From Opisthocomus hoazin (taxonomy: Eukaryota > Chordata > Aves > Opisthocomiformes > Opisthocomidae), in contig NC_134414.1 of assembly GCF_030867145.1 (NCBI RefSeq), positions 20,168,518-20,232,517 on the forward strand: a DNA stretch of 64,000 nt, in the 5' to 3' direction. How positions within the stretch are numbered: position 1 is the first letter of the stretch; each line of letters begins with the position of its first letter. The notes below the pieces were generated by a model. The model was given only the letters and a program-made list of their open reading frames with translations. It made no database searches and was not told the origin of the DNA. A program made the position numbers and the translations under genes. Shown piece by piece: positions 12,157-27,100 of the stretch.

Positions 12157-12201
12157 GGGGCGGGGGGGGTGCGGGAGGGGGATGCGGGGGGGGGGGGGGG
12201 G
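12157..12201 (+). promoter_or_regulatory. G-run cluster (potential G-quadruplex) in GRIA4 promoter/leader
   Basis: Successive runs of G on the plus strand, ending in a 16-G homopolymer at 12186-12201. A similar G-rich stretch lies at about 12030-12051. Such clusters can form G-quadruplexes in DNA or, if transcribed, in RNA. The homopolymer is also a likely spot for sequencing or assembly length errors. Confidence 0.55.
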
Positions 12202-12329
12202 TGCGGCGCACGGCGCATGTCCGCCCGCGCCGCGCCGCGCCGGCAGCCGCCGTTCCCCCCCGCCGCCAAACTCACCACCATCTTCTGCATGTGCAGCGCT
12301 CGCAGCCGGACGGAGACCGCTCCCCGGCG

Positions 12330-12374
12330 ATGGAGACTGCGGGAAACGCGCGGCGCGGCGGGATGGCTTGCTGA
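12330..12374 (+). CDS. Candidate upstream ORF 1, 14 codons
   Basis: ATG at 12330 opens a frame of 14 codons (METAGNARRGGMAC) ending in TGA at 12372-12374, 278 bases before the GRIA4 start codon. It matters only if transcription starts upstream of 12330, which is not known. No homologue is claimed. Its context before ATG (ccggcg) has a G at -3, which is acceptable for initiation. Confidence 0.35.
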   Translation: METAGNARRGGMAC

Positions 12375-12457
12375 GGCGGCGGCCGGCCGAGAGCCAGAGC
12401 GCGGGCGGCGGGGAATCGCGAGCAGATACTAAAACAACACACACACAAAAAAAATAA

Positions 12458-14036
<1,579 letters not shown>

Positions 14037-14713
14037 TAGACATGCCATTGATCTGTCCATCGTACAGGTAGATTGCAGTGGAAATAACAGAAAACGACAT
14101 CATTATCTCACATTGCAAATATGTCCAAAAGTGTCTTCACTATGGATACCCTTCGCAGAAGAGCAGAAGGGGCAGCAATCCTTGTTAGTTTCTAACTGGA
14201 GCAAAATCCCTTCTCCTGCCTTCTGCTGACTAACCTGATGTGACATTTACTTTAGTGTTATTACTGTAGTTTCTTGCTTCCCGGTTTCTATGGAGATGGA
14301 TTTTGTTGTTGTAAAGAAAAATTATGAATGTCTCGATCAGTCCACAAATGCCACAGTTACTCTTGTTCGCTTTTGGGTATGGTGTGCCTTGCGTGTTTTT
14401 GAAAATGTGCGACAATATTTGTGCTCACAAATGCTTTTCTAATGGCTGGGAAGGAGACAGAGAAGCAGTGGTGTGCAGGATAATATATCAGAGTTGGTTG
14501 ACGCTGCAGTTGATCTGGTGATGTCACTTGAGGCAGCCCTGCTCTTATATTCTAGGTTGTAAATGTCTCTTATCATCTCGTAATGCATACGTCCTGTGGA
14601 TATGTCTCTACGCATCCATACATTGGTGCCAAATCAAGTTAGTATCTGATCTACTTGATTTCACAGACCACCTCAAGTGGAACAAATATTCTCTTCCTAC
14701 TATATATTTTCTA

Positions 14714-14750
14714 CACACACACACCTGCACACACACAGATGCACATACAC
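14714..14750 (+). repeat. CA-rich microsatellite
   Basis: Interrupted (CA)n: acacacacacacctgcacac followed by acacagatgcacatacac. Confidence 0.8.
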
Positions 14751-14810
14751 CACGAGAGGAAAACAGAGAAAGATATGCCCTTACCAAATGAGGTAACATT
14801 TACTTTTTTC

Positions 14811-14827
14811 TTTTTTTTTTTTTTTTT
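14811..14827 (+). repeat. Poly(T) run, 17 nt
   Basis: Uninterrupted T homopolymer, preceded by a second short T-run at 14804-14809. Confidence 0.8.
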
Positions 14828-17800
14828 AAGATAAAGCAAAGAATATTTAGCTGAACTTCCTGTATTTAAATCACCTCAGAGTCTTTAGCAGTGGTTAAAA
14901 CACGTGCTGGGTACTGCCTGATCTCTGAGAGTGGCAAAGCATTATTTCTGTTTGTCTTCATGTATGTCTGGCTTATAAAAAAGAATTCATGTTATTATGT
15001 AAGACAGAGGGTTATAGTATGGCAAAGCTGAAGACTGTAGTAGCATGACTACTTTGATGCATGTATTTCAGGACTCTGTAGGTTTTCCTCTGTGGCCTTT
15101 AATTTTTCGAATCCCTCCTCTTCATTCAAGAGTGAGCTGCCTCTGGAAGTAGATGCCCTAAGCAACATTGCTGAGCGAGTTTAAAATAGAAACATACTGG
15201 AGAAGGTCTTAGTGTTCATCGTGCCTTTAAAATTCGTACTGTGTTTCTCTCCGCTTTCTCACAGCCATCTCTGTGGCACTTTTTAATATCTAAACATACC
15301 ATGTACTGTGCAGTTCTCATGTATAATTTATTGAATGATTGCTAAATTTATTTAGACGAGTCTTTGGTACTCCCAAGTTTCAGATGACCTTGCCACCTTA
15401 TTTAACATGAAAAGCTTCTGAGCTGCCAAAATGGCTCCATTCATTTTATGCAGGAAAGATTGATGTCCTATTAAGTGTGAATTCTGTATTAAGCAATGTA
15501 TTAGTTGCGTTTAGCGTGAAAATCAGTATCAAATTCCATAAGGAGAAAACATTTAAAAAGGTGCTTTGAAGCCGGAAGGAATCAGATGTATGCAGGTGTA
15601 GTTCATTGAGAAAATATTACAATGCATGTCAACTTTTGCAGGCACTGATTATATATTCCATGAAGTTGAATGACACAGTAGCTTTTTTAAACTTTAATTT
15701 TTAGTGAAAGGGGAGGGGACTAAAATTGTGGCATATTGAAATCCGTAATTTCAGGTGAAGTCAACTGGTTTAGATTCTGCCTACGCATCCAGTTCTACCA
15801 AATAATTTCTGAGGCTATTCTTACTTTTTGGATTAAGGGTATTGCACAGCATTTCCGTTTGGATGTTAGTGAATTAATTCTAATTTGCATAAATATTAAA
15901 TTGTCTAAAATTGAACCACTTCTTTGTGTAAGCCTAACACCATAGAATCAAAAAGGGTTTGCCCAAAACTTTCCTCATTTAGACTGTTCACAGCAGATTC
16001 TTCGCTCTCATTCCAACCACCTTGGGTTATGTTTACCTTGCATTGTTTTAACCGAGGAAAACCTGTCCCCTTATGTTTGCTGTCGTCTAAAGAAACAATG
16101 ATTCGTAACCTGATCCTTTTTTTTTTTAACTGAACCCAGTTTCAGTTCCAAAGAGTTTAATGACTCAGAGATGCTGAACCTTTACAGTATGGGGGGAGGC
16201 AGAGAAAGAGGGGGAAAGTAAATGTATATGTTTATGTGTGTGTATGGTCATAATTCTGTACAGGTCTGTATTAAATAGGCGTAATTCTACAGGCCTTATA
16301 TTGGTTTGTACTTCCCACTTAAACCAACATGTATTTTTGCATCAGACCAAGTTTGTATTTATTTCACATTTTGCAGTCTCGTGCCAATAATCCAACTGCT
16401 TCTTTTTTTTAAACATTTTAATACTGAAAAATATTTTTTCTGTCTACTGAAAGCCAATTTTTCTCCTAATGAAATGTAGGCAAACTGACTGACAACTGAA
16501 TGAACATACTGCCCGTCCCTTAAGCCAAATATGAGCAGAATCCTGCAAAAATCAATTGTCTGATAGCTGGAGGACACCGGCTTCCATGTGATTGAATTTG
16601 CTGGCTTGACAGAGGCTTCTAAAGCGCAGATGTGTGAGATTTTCTAACCTAATTAAAGAACCCCCACCATCAGCTCTGAATTAAGTGATTTCATGGAAAT
16701 ATGAAATGATAACTCTATGCTGAACCGCTGTGAAACAGCAGCTTTGGATCTTGCTGTTTGTGTAGAAATTACTTAGCGCACACGTCCTCAGGTATACAGT
16801 ACAAAAGCATTAGAGCTGCTGGACTGAAATGAATATTCATGTGAGTTCAAGCATAAAGCTCTGAGACATGACCAGTTGCCTGTATTTCTGTTTCCATTTG
16901 CTGCAGATGTTACTTGTGAGGATTCAGGGCCTGGCCCCTTGTGTGTGTTAGGGACAGTAAACAGACCATTTCAAAGGATTATGGATGGTATATTAGCAGG
17001 TAACTCACTGCAATGTTGAAAAAAATTGAATATTTTTTCCTTTCATTAGTTAATAACATATAGCCAAATGCTCACCCAGGAGTACTCTTGGAACTGGCAT
17101 AATTTGTATATTCAGTTTAATATCTATCTTCTAATGGTTATCTTACACATTTTTGTTTTCTTTAAACAGGCCCAGAACATTAGTATTTTTGTTGTAAATG
17201 ACAAATACATATGGAACAGGTTGCTTAAGGAGGTAGACTCTGTTGTAAGTTTGCAAACTATACCAGTTTAGAGATAGTTCTCTTTCTTCCTCTTCCCATT
17301 GGTGTGTTTTATTTAAACTCTGTTCATTTCTTTTGCACTACATACTTTATTCAGAGAATCTCTCTTACTGACAGAGAGAGCTGAAATTATTGCAAAACAT
17401 GAATAGTACAAGATTCTTACACATCAGAACACAATACACCAAAGCTGAAACATTTGACTATTGGCATACGTTGGTTTGCACATTCTAAGCAGGAAATTTT
17501 GCTCATGATTGGAAATCCACCTTCAGCTTGATTTGAGATGTTGGAGCAATGCATTGATTTTTGGAGAGGATTGTATCTATTTATTCTTTAGCTGAATGCG
17601 GAATAATGTTCTCCACTCCATGCACCATCTATATTACAGTAGTATATCTCAGCAAAGCAGTCAACATTAAACTTGCTTGCATACTTTTGAGAGGTAGCTC
17701 TATAATTGGGCAAAGAACTGTTTGCCTTCCAGCTCTCACCTTGTAGTTGAGAATTTTTCTGTTGAAGTTTTGAAAATCCTGAAGGTATCACCTGTCTTGC

Positions 17801-20246
17801 AGTTCTTGTACAGGAATAGGCTAAATGGGGAAGAAAAGAGATCGATTCAAGTCTTTCATCAGTGTTTCGTACTAAAAGTATGGCTTTTCCCTTTGAGTCT
17901 GTTTGACTTCATGTGTATTCTGAGATTAATATATTCCTAATAAGTGTAATTTGGGGTAAATCAAACTCTCCTTTTGTTTCATCTTTTGCACGATTTTAAT
18001 CTCCCCCCCCCCCATCCCCCCAAAATATAGCTTTGTTTATTATGTGCCATACAGATCACAAGAAGAAAAGCATAGTGGAATTAAAAACTTTGTATTTTGG
18101 AAGAACTTTCTTCTTTTTCCAAGAGTTAGTCTCTTGGACTTTTATGCCCTCTGGACTGATGCGGGGTTGATGATCTGAATTTGGAGGACCTGATTCTGCC
18201 TCAGCAGCATCGATGCAGTTTCTGGGTGAGCTCCACCAAGGTCAGAGGCAGCCCTGGGGATAGACAGGAACCTCCCTCATCCCCCTTCCCTCTCTGAGGA
18301 TCTGTCTCTGGGCTTGTGCTTGCTGGTGAGGGGAGCAGCACTGTCATTTTGGAGTTAACTTTTCTGCTGAGACATCCCGAAAGCTAAGGAAATAGACTCA
18401 AATGTAGTGTGGCCTTTATATTGTGACTATCTGTCATTTTACTTATAGCAGTTTCAGCTTTGATTTGCTAAGTTGCGTCATAATGGGATTTTCATTAAAT
18501 TTGGTTATTAATTCTGCTTTATAATTACAACTCAATTTAGCAATAGGAGTGTAACCTTAGTTTACTAATCAGTGTCACTTAAAACTGTGGTGTTCTTTAT
18601 TTAGAAAGTGAGGTTTCATACAGCTGAACGGTGTTTTGCTATCAAGAGCAGTACAGTATTCCCAGGGATGTGGTTTGGAGTGTATTGAGAGTTACCATAA
18701 AGGCATACCATACGGTCAGGTTTGAACTGCAAAAGCAAATAGTGTGCCAGCTGGCTAGAAAAATGGAACTGGATTAAATTGTACCCTTCTAAAATAGGAT
18801 CGATTATAAAAACCCATTTGAAGTCAGTGTTTTGCTTTAATACATGGAGTTTATCTCAAGCTAGACTCCCAATTATTGAAAACATTTTTTCTTAAAATTT
18901 CTATTATTAGCACTTGCTGATGGAATCAAAGAATATATGTGTACTTGGGTGTAATTTGCTGTAAAAAGGATTCTGTATATTTTTGAGAAATAAGAAGATC
19001 CGTATTCAAATTGTTCCGTATCTCTGAATGTGATACGTGTAAGTAGCTGTACAGCAGAGAGAAAATCAGCCATCGATAGCTCCAATCCATCAGAGTCTGG
19101 ATTTAATTTTCAGGGTTATTGCTGAGAAAATAAATTGTGGGCCTTTGCTGAAATGTAGTCAGATTTTTTCAGTGCAAATTCAGAACATGCATTTCCCTGG
19201 CATGAAATAAGACTTTTGTCCTAGCATGTTATTGGACTGGCTAAAACTGTAAACTCAAAAGCTTTATTATAGGCTACAGAATTAATTTAATCTTCATTTC
19301 AGAGGATTAATAACAAGGATTGTGTTCCTTCATTTCTCCTGCAGAAGCCAACGCAGTGCAGTGCTTCTTGTGTAGGACAAACCACTTTAACAAGTAAATT
19401 AAATTGATTAACTGCAGCTTTATCATTGTAATCTAAGTTTGTATGCTAGTCAAAATAGCTCATGCATTTCATTTTTAGGTCTTGATTGTTTTGAGACTTG
19501 CTTCTTCATGAGAGAGGAAGCCATCTGCTTTGATTTCTTAACGGTTTTAGATTCTATTGTGAATTGTGCAAACTCAGATTGTGAGCAGGTAAAGTTCTTT
19601 GGATTTAAACGTGTTGGATCAAATAATCTTTTCTCATCGTTCTTATTCGTTAATATGTGACTGATTTAAAGGGGATGCAATATGTGTTAGTGCAAAAGTG
19701 AAGAACTCTGTATGATTGCACCAGTGTAATTAAAATGAAAAACTGGCCTCCTCTCCGGATTTCCATTCCTCTGGGTACCTGGCTTGAGGCAGAGATTTTG
19801 GACTAGTACAGCACCGAGCCTGCTTCTGCAACTTAGGTGGGCATACCTATACCGAAGTTATGTGTTGGGAGACACAAAGTCAAACTAGATAATTTATTCC
19901 TGTGTAAATCAAGTGTTCTTCTTCTGAATTTGGAAGAATAAGTTTGCACAAGAGAGTACCTCATCACTGCGTCTTGTTTGGAAATTTTGGTGTTGCTTCA
20001 CTTTTAACAGTTTTCTCAGAAGTTTTATTGTCTTCCACTGTCTAGTTTGGGTTCTTACATAACTTTGTATTTTTATTTGTTTATTTTAAAGATCTTACTG
20101 GCTTTTAACAATGCTGATATGGATGCAATTATCAATGCAGTTACAGGTGGAGTACTCTTAAAAGTTCTGCATCAGTGATATATCTTTTCAGGCACCTAAG
20201 TTCTAATAGGGAGGCTGTCTTACACTTTGGCACTCAGGGACATTCA

Positions 20247-20326
20247 GGTATTTTCCAGAGTACTCAGCAGCACCTGCCTTCCCAATGGGAGCTGCTTGCT
20301 GCTGAGCACGTTGGAAAATCTGTCCT
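20247..20326 (+). repeat. Old amniote palindromic repeat
   Basis: Imperfect inverted repeat. ATTTTCCA (20250-20257) pairs with TGGAAAAT (20312-20319), and CTCAGCAGCA (20263-20272) pairs exactly with TGCTGCTGAG (20297-20306). There are symmetric 5-base unpaired segments and a 24-base centre containing cccaatgggagctgct. It resembles an old palindromic element I recall from reptile and bird genomes ('tttcagaggtgctgagcacc ... caatgggagctg ... tgctcagcacctctgaaaat'), probably a non-autonomous DNA transposon relic. Confidence 0.6.
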
Positions 20327-23300
20327 TGACTGTGTGATAATGCGTGGGTCAGCTGTCTTGTCTCGACAGTGTTACTTCCTTGTGAGGACAGGGTTTCTTC
20401 CCTGTTTTTTTTCCCGTAGTCCTGGTGAAGTGTCTGCCTGACTTGGTCAAATAACTGCAGCTTTTTGTTGGGTTCCTGGTTCCTGATGGAAAGAATATGG
20501 AACCAGAGTGTCACCTACGCATCCCCTTTGTCTTGGCAGTGTGCTGTAAAGACCCAGCCTGTCCTTCCTCTTCACCAGGTTCCGCACAAGCTGATTATAG
20601 ATGAGCTTTATGTTGGACCCAAGGGGGAATACCAGGATACTTATTAATAAGCTAGTGTTTTTGCTGGGTTTTGGCCAGCTATGATAACATTAACAAATTC
20701 CAGTTCAAATATCGTCCCTTGTCCTGCAGTTCTTTCCCTGGGCGGAGCTGTCTGTGATTTAAACAGGGACTCTACCTGAGCTGGGATTGCAGACTGAAGC
20801 CCATTATAGTGAAGGAATAGTAGGAATCAGCTTTTTTGCAAGGTGAACAGATTCTTATTCTTTCGTTTCATAGCTCAATTTTTTCAGAGTATTGAATTGC
20901 TTAATTATTGTTTTTGGTTTTGGTTTTTTTTAAAATATATGTTTAGAAATTGGACCCCTGGTACATAATTGCCTATTTTAAAAGAATGTCATTTGGGCTA
21001 CTATTTTCTTGTGTTCCGTAGTCTATTTCAGTGGTGTATTTATATGCAGCCATTGCTTCTGAAAAGTGCAGTCTTGTGCAGGACCTTTCTATATTCTAAA
21101 GTCATGGAGAACATGGGCATGACTACAAGCTTTTTTCTGTCTGTAAATACAAATAGAGCACCACAGAAGCAAAAAGCACATAACTTTTCACCACCTTATT
21201 TATTAGATTTTTTGCAGAGAAAGGCTTTAAACACATTTTGAAGACTGATACTAAAATATATCAGTTTTTAACTATGCATAACAGTTCCTCTCTTCCTCAT
21301 TTGGAGACCCTCTGTAGGGTAAATTCTCTGCCATTTCTGCATGCACACTCTTCCAGTTGCTTTTATTATGTATTTGCATAGTACTCTCTTAAACCCATAA
21401 AATTTGAGCTTCATTTTTATTTGCACATCACCTTTTCGTCCAATTCAGGTATGTCCAACGAATATCCATCAAATAGATGTTTTAGGAAAGTTCACAGGTA
21501 GTGAGAGTTAATTGCTGAAAAGAATCGAGACTTTTACACTTTGTTTGCCTCAGTTTTCAAATCCATTTCTAAATGGATGTGGAGTTTATGTTTTCACATT
21601 GTGGTGCAAAAGGGGATGCATATGTTAGCATTAGAAATTACACAGAATAATTAGGAATTATCGTACAATATGTACAATGTATTATGGTTTTGTTATTTCT
21701 TTTCCACAGTTATATGTTATGCTTCATTTCATTTTTTCAAAGATTTCACTGATATCACATGGCTTTTTTTTTTTCCCCACTGTCAGGGTCAGATCTATTT
21801 CCTCAGTGCGTAAAATGATTCGTATAGTACATATTCAAGGTAGAGGCAGGGGAAAGAGAGGAAATTCTTGCAGAGCAAAGAGAGTACAAAATGTAGCATA
21901 TTATTTGTCCACAAAAGCTTCTTGCTCTGCTTTAAGATTCCTTATGTACAGTAGCAGTATTTCACACTACTAGTTAATGTGAGATACAGGTCTGGATTGT
22001 GCTGTGTTCAGGTCTGGAAAACATTATGGAGTGTAACTGAAAAACATTTTATCAAACACAGATACATTCATGTAAAATTCAGGTGTAAAAAGCTATAATA
22101 ATAAAAAAGTGTGTGTGCACATCAGTACATGTAGCCCTTTGTTTCCTCATCGAAGCTCATGGGGGGAAAAGGAACGAGACTTTACAGACCCATAGTCTCA
22201 TCAGCACAGTTGTGTAGGACCTTGTATTAGTGATTTCCTCCAGGTTTTCTGTGTAGACGTGTCCTGGAGAGTCTTGCTGGTAGACACCTCCAGCCTTGGT
22301 AATTTCCATCTCCTTAAACTGAGCAGAGTGTTTAAGAAGGGACTTTTCAAAACCACTGCAGCTGGGAGGAGAATTTCCTTTGAAAATCAATAGTCACATG
22401 CTCTTGTCTGACTCAGGAGTTTTTCTCACTTCTACTCCAAGCAGAAAGCACAAGCCAGGTAAGAAGCTGGCTCTTGGTGCTGTTTGCACACTCTGTTGAC
22501 GCTGTCTGTATGTAGCCGTTCGTGTGGCCTCCAGCTGTGAGCTGGTCAGGGGCTTTTCTTTCCCAGGTCCCGTTTTTTAAATCAGTACCCAGTGTTCAGT
22601 ACTCCTCTTGAGTGTAAAAGCAACAGGGTAATACTTTAAGTGGTACATTATTATACAGATAAGAATTGGAGTTGCTGTCTGGAGGCACAAGCAAATGTCC
22701 AAGTAAAAGAGCATGAGAGGACATTGGTGTGTTGGGAGGACATACTGCTGCGTCTGTTGCAGGATTACGTATGCCCCATGAAAGTGTGTGGCTGGCAGGT
22801 CAGGAGCACTGTGATATGGAAGGGATCCAAGTTACAAGTCCAGATACTACAGAAAAGATGTGAAAGCAGTCTGGGGGATGAAATGGTTTCTGATGGCTAT
22901 GAGCATCAGTACTTCAAAGAAGAAAAAGTAAAGAAGGTCACCAAAATAAATGGGAGAATGGATAGCATGTAATAGTGTTCACAGATTATTGTGGTTTAAG
23001 GCCATTTTGATCACCCAGTCTGAATAATGAGATGCTAGTCAGCCAGCCTCAATTAATTTCTTAATCCAACCCATAACCCTTTTCTGGTTGCACACTCACC
23101 TTTTTCCAAATACATCCAGTGTAGAATTAAAGACTGAAAGAATCACTGGTAAATTGTCATGTCAGCAACACATCATTTGGACATATCACCCTCTGTCTTT
23201 ACCTGTGTTGAATGTAGGAATCATACAGAGTAGGCAAGCAGAAAAAAAACGCCTACTGGGTTTGTTGTTGGTCTTTAATTTAGAGAGATACCACAATGAG

Positions 23301-23649
23301 CATGATTTGCATCCAGGCGTCACAGCTGTGCAGCTCCCAGAGCCCCCTGAGGTTTGTTGTGGCTGGTTGGTGCCGTGTCCCACGCTTACACCACAGCAAG
23401 ACACATAAGGACTTAGAGGGGCCTTTTTCAACTTCCCTGGAAAAATACTTCCAGCGGACACAAAGAGAGGGTTTTTTCCCTTTCCTGAGAAAGAACATCT
23501 CCTAACACCACCACAGGCAGTATGTCTTGGAACAATAGTAGTATAAGCTTGTTAAATATGTTCAAAGACCATTAAGTATAGTTTTGCTAACAAATGTACC
23601 CTAATCCCTGTTATTTGTATTCATCTACCTACAAACACAACTTAATGGT
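20327..23649. other. Intron 2 segment, nothing recognised
   Basis: Mixed AT-rich intronic sequence. Short open frames on both strands (for example 22640-22972 plus, 110 codons) have no recognisable domain and no supporting splice structure. Confidence 0.55.
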
Positions 23650-24147
23650 CACAGAATCACAGAATGGTAGGGGTTGGAAGGGACCTCTGTGGGTCATCTA
23701 GTCCAACCCTCCTGCCGAAGCAGGGTCACCTACAGCAGGCTGCACAGGACCTTGTCCAGCAGGGTCTTGAATATCTCCAGAGAAGGAGACTCCACAACCT
23801 CCCTGGGCAGCCTGTTCCAGTGCTCCGTCACCCTCAGAGGGAAGAAGTTCTTCCTCATGTTCAGACGGAACTTCCTGTGCTTCAGTTTGTGCCCATTGCC
23901 CCTTGTCCTGTCACTGGGCACCACTGAAAAGAGTTTGGCCCCATCCTCCTGACACCCACCCTTCAGATATTTATAAGCATTTATTAGGTCCCCTCGCAGC
24001 CTTGTCTTCTTCAGGCTGAACAAGCCCAGCTCCCTCAGCCTCTCCTCATAGGAGAGATGCTCCAGTCCCCTCATCATCTTTGTAGCCCTCCGCTGGACAC
24101 TCTCCAGTAGCTCTTCATCTTTCTTGAAGTGGGGAGCCCAGAACTGG
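23650..24147 (-). mobile_element. CR1 LINE, 5'-truncated 3' end (RT C-terminus and 3' UTR)
   Basis: On the minus strand a frame ending at 23730 encodes the last ~140 residues of CR1 ORF2: [20 protein letters not shown], then [20 protein letters not shown], then [20 protein letters not shown], ending [11 protein letters not shown]. The stop is followed by a short 3' UTR and the terminal octamers (read on plus as acagaatcacagaatggtag at 23651-23670). The 5' truncation point is near 24147. The frame is uninterrupted but lacks the palm and all upstream domains, so it is inactive. It belongs to the same subfamily as the 55.4 kb copy (near-identical C-terminus) and looks comparatively young. Inserted antisense to GRIA4. 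Confidence 0.95.
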
Positions 24148-27100
24148 TCATGTATGTTACACATATTTCACTTGCTATGAGCCACAGAGGATGTGAATCT
24201 ATTACTGCTTTTACCTGGAGGGTTTGGGCTGTTAGCTTAAGATATCAAGAGTTATGAATTTAGCTTTGGAAGTCCCTGGTTTCATCTGCTTTGTGTGTTG
24301 GAGGAGATGGCAGCCTGACCACAAACATGATGATGAATGAGATTTAATGCACAAGAATGTTTGCAGAAAGCAAAAGTCTGAATAAAGGAATACAAGAATT
24401 GTTCCCGTAGCTGTCTTTGATGATCTGTTGTGCTATTCTGAATAGCAAACGTATACAGAAAAAGGAAAAAAAGGACAAAACTTTTATTTGCTCACACCGT
24501 AAGTCATTAAAACAAGGAGAAATTGTGACACCTCAGCAATTAATTACGGTGTACTAATAGCTGTACATGCAGCGTCCTGTTTACTACCACCCCATCCATT
24601 AAATGGTTTGTTTAAATGATTTATTAAACAGTTATTATTAGAATCAGCTGAAAAATGACAAGGTGGTTTTAGATAACCAACTTGGAAAAAGAACAGGCAT
24701 AGTTAATGCAAATGCATGCTTGCAGCCTACAGTTGGCAAGGTTTGGCCAGGCATTGTGTGCAATGATTTGGAGGCCAGGTAGAAGGTGGCTCTGCCCCGG
24801 TTCTTCGGGGACCCTTGCAGACTCAGAAGTGACAGACTGCCTGGAGTAAGGAGTCGAACAAGTTTGAGGCCTAGTGCCTGAAGTTGTTGTTCGCCCCTCC
24901 TTTCACCCTCGGTTGGGTGGGAGAATGGGGTTCAAGGTACAGCAGGAGCCGTTCATTTATGGAACAGCGTTATCCAACGGTGGGGAAGGTTTCTGAGGGC
25001 GGAGGAAGGACTGACGTGCAGCACTGCTTGCTGCGTGGGGAGTTCTGTGCTTCTGAGGACACCGCAGGAAGGTGTGGCTGGTGCTTGGGAATGAGGGGTT
25101 ATGGGTGGTGTGAGCCAATATGACTTTGACAGACTTTAAGGTGGACATGTGCCTGTGCTAAGCTGAAAACTTGGTACAGAGGGGGAAGTAACGACTAGTC
25201 TGTGTGCACAGCAGAGTACAGCAGGAGCTAATAGACATGAAGGAGCATAAGACTTCAAAGAGAAAGAGGGAAAATTGTGTTCTCTTCCATCAGCCTTCCT
25301 CCTGTCCCACCCTGCTTTTTACTGTTATGTGCCCCAGCTTTTCGCAACGAGATGGGAACAGCCTACTGGACGCACCACTGGTGGAAGCAGTGGACACGGG
25401 CCTTCCCGAGCTCTGCTGCGCTGGAGGCAGCAGCCGGTGTCCCAGGGGCCAAGTCACCCATCTCTGTCCTGCCCCACACCTAGGGATGAGCTGCTGTGGC
25501 TTCTGGGTTCGGCATGTGTTGCCAGCTCCTGTGACATGCTGATTATGAGCAGCCACCAGCTGAACTACTGCGGGGAAAAGAAGGGAAGGGACAGGGCATA
25601 AAATGTTTGTTTCTTCGTTACAAACAGGAAAGAAATTATATCCTTATACAACCTCAGAAAAACTGCCTGTTTCCGTCTCTGTCTTGCTTGCCCCAGCGTG
25701 CCTTAGACCCCATCGTGGTCAATACTTTAATATGTTAACAGAGTGAAAAGAAGGAGGGAATGGTGGTGGTGTACCACAAAACACAGTTTATACAGATGAA
25801 TTGGATTGCTTTCCTGCATTCTTCTCTGGGTCTCTGACAGATGCTGAAGGACTCCTGGATTTTTATTTCCTGATGAAAGCCCCAGAAAGCCCATCATTCT
25901 GTCAGTTACTGTTTATGATGGGAATCTTTTGCACTTCGGTACAGCTGGCAGGCAGCAGAGCTTCACACCTTAATCACATTTTCTTTGTCAGCCTTTCGCA
26001 TACTATGCTAAATGGGAGACTAGCAGAAAATCCTTTGAGCAATTACAATAATAGGATAATAATAATTATTGCAGTTTCCTGCACTTATATAGTGTCTGTG
26101 AGATTAAAATGAGATCCAGCATAAAATTACCCCTTTGAAAAGGTGTGGATATCCCCTGCCAGCGGGATCGCCTTGAGAAACTGCTATCCATGGCCTCAGC
26201 TTCTTGTTCCGTTAGCTTTGCTATGGTCAAGCAGGGCTGTGCTGCCACCTTCCTATTCACGTCTGTGAGCAATTGACTGCACAAATGAAGTCATTAAAGA
26301 GAATGTGAATGAGGGGAATTGGCAGCATGAAGAAGGTTTTTTTCCTGTGTGTGGCTGTAAAAGATAGGAGAACGTTAAAGAGTAGTCTCTCCAGTTCAGA
26401 GGCGGCATGCTTACATGAGGCATTTTCCTTTCTTGTCTGCACATCATGTAGATCTTGTGAGCATTAGAGAGTTAAATGTGTGCGACCAAACAATGTGACA
26501 CACAGGTGTACCTTTAAGTCTGCTGGTTTCTTAAGATGTGCATAAAGATAATGCACCACCTTCCTACCTGGTCCTGTGTGTGAAAGTATGGTCTGCAAAC
26601 TATTGGATTATTGGGACAGTAATTTAGCAGTTTCTATCTACTGAAACAAAAACCCTTTGGGGCCTTTTCCTGGCCCAAAAAAAGTGCTCCACACTTAATT
26701 AAAATTACGAAGTTTAACATCAGTCTTTCAAAACATGATACCTATTGTTAGTGCTGTGATGATGAGAAGTTCCTTAAGGATGTGTGTGACCATAATAAGC
26801 TGGTGCCATAGTTTTTTCACTGAGACAAAAATAGCAAAGTGATTTTAAACCCTAGATTTTTTTTTTTTTTTGTGATGCAGCCTGTAACTTTCCATGTGAA
26901 GAATACAGAACAACTCCAGCTTTTAGTGGGAGTCTGCCCCTTTTTCTCACCTCTCTCAGTGGGTCCAATCAGAGATGGAAGCATCTAACACCTGTCAGAA
27001 GAAGTCAGTAATGCAGCAGGCTATCTCCCTCCATCTGTGGCATGGGTGACTGAAAAAGCTGTGTTTCTCACCTCAGTTAATGATGCTTGACTTCAAGAGA

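Noticed and set aside
11657-12457. A 266-codon plus-strand frame in the promoter region
   Set aside because: Same compositional cause; Arg/Pro/Gly/Ala-rich with no recognisable domain. A frame out of phase with GRIA4 and upstream of its start is not supported as a gene.
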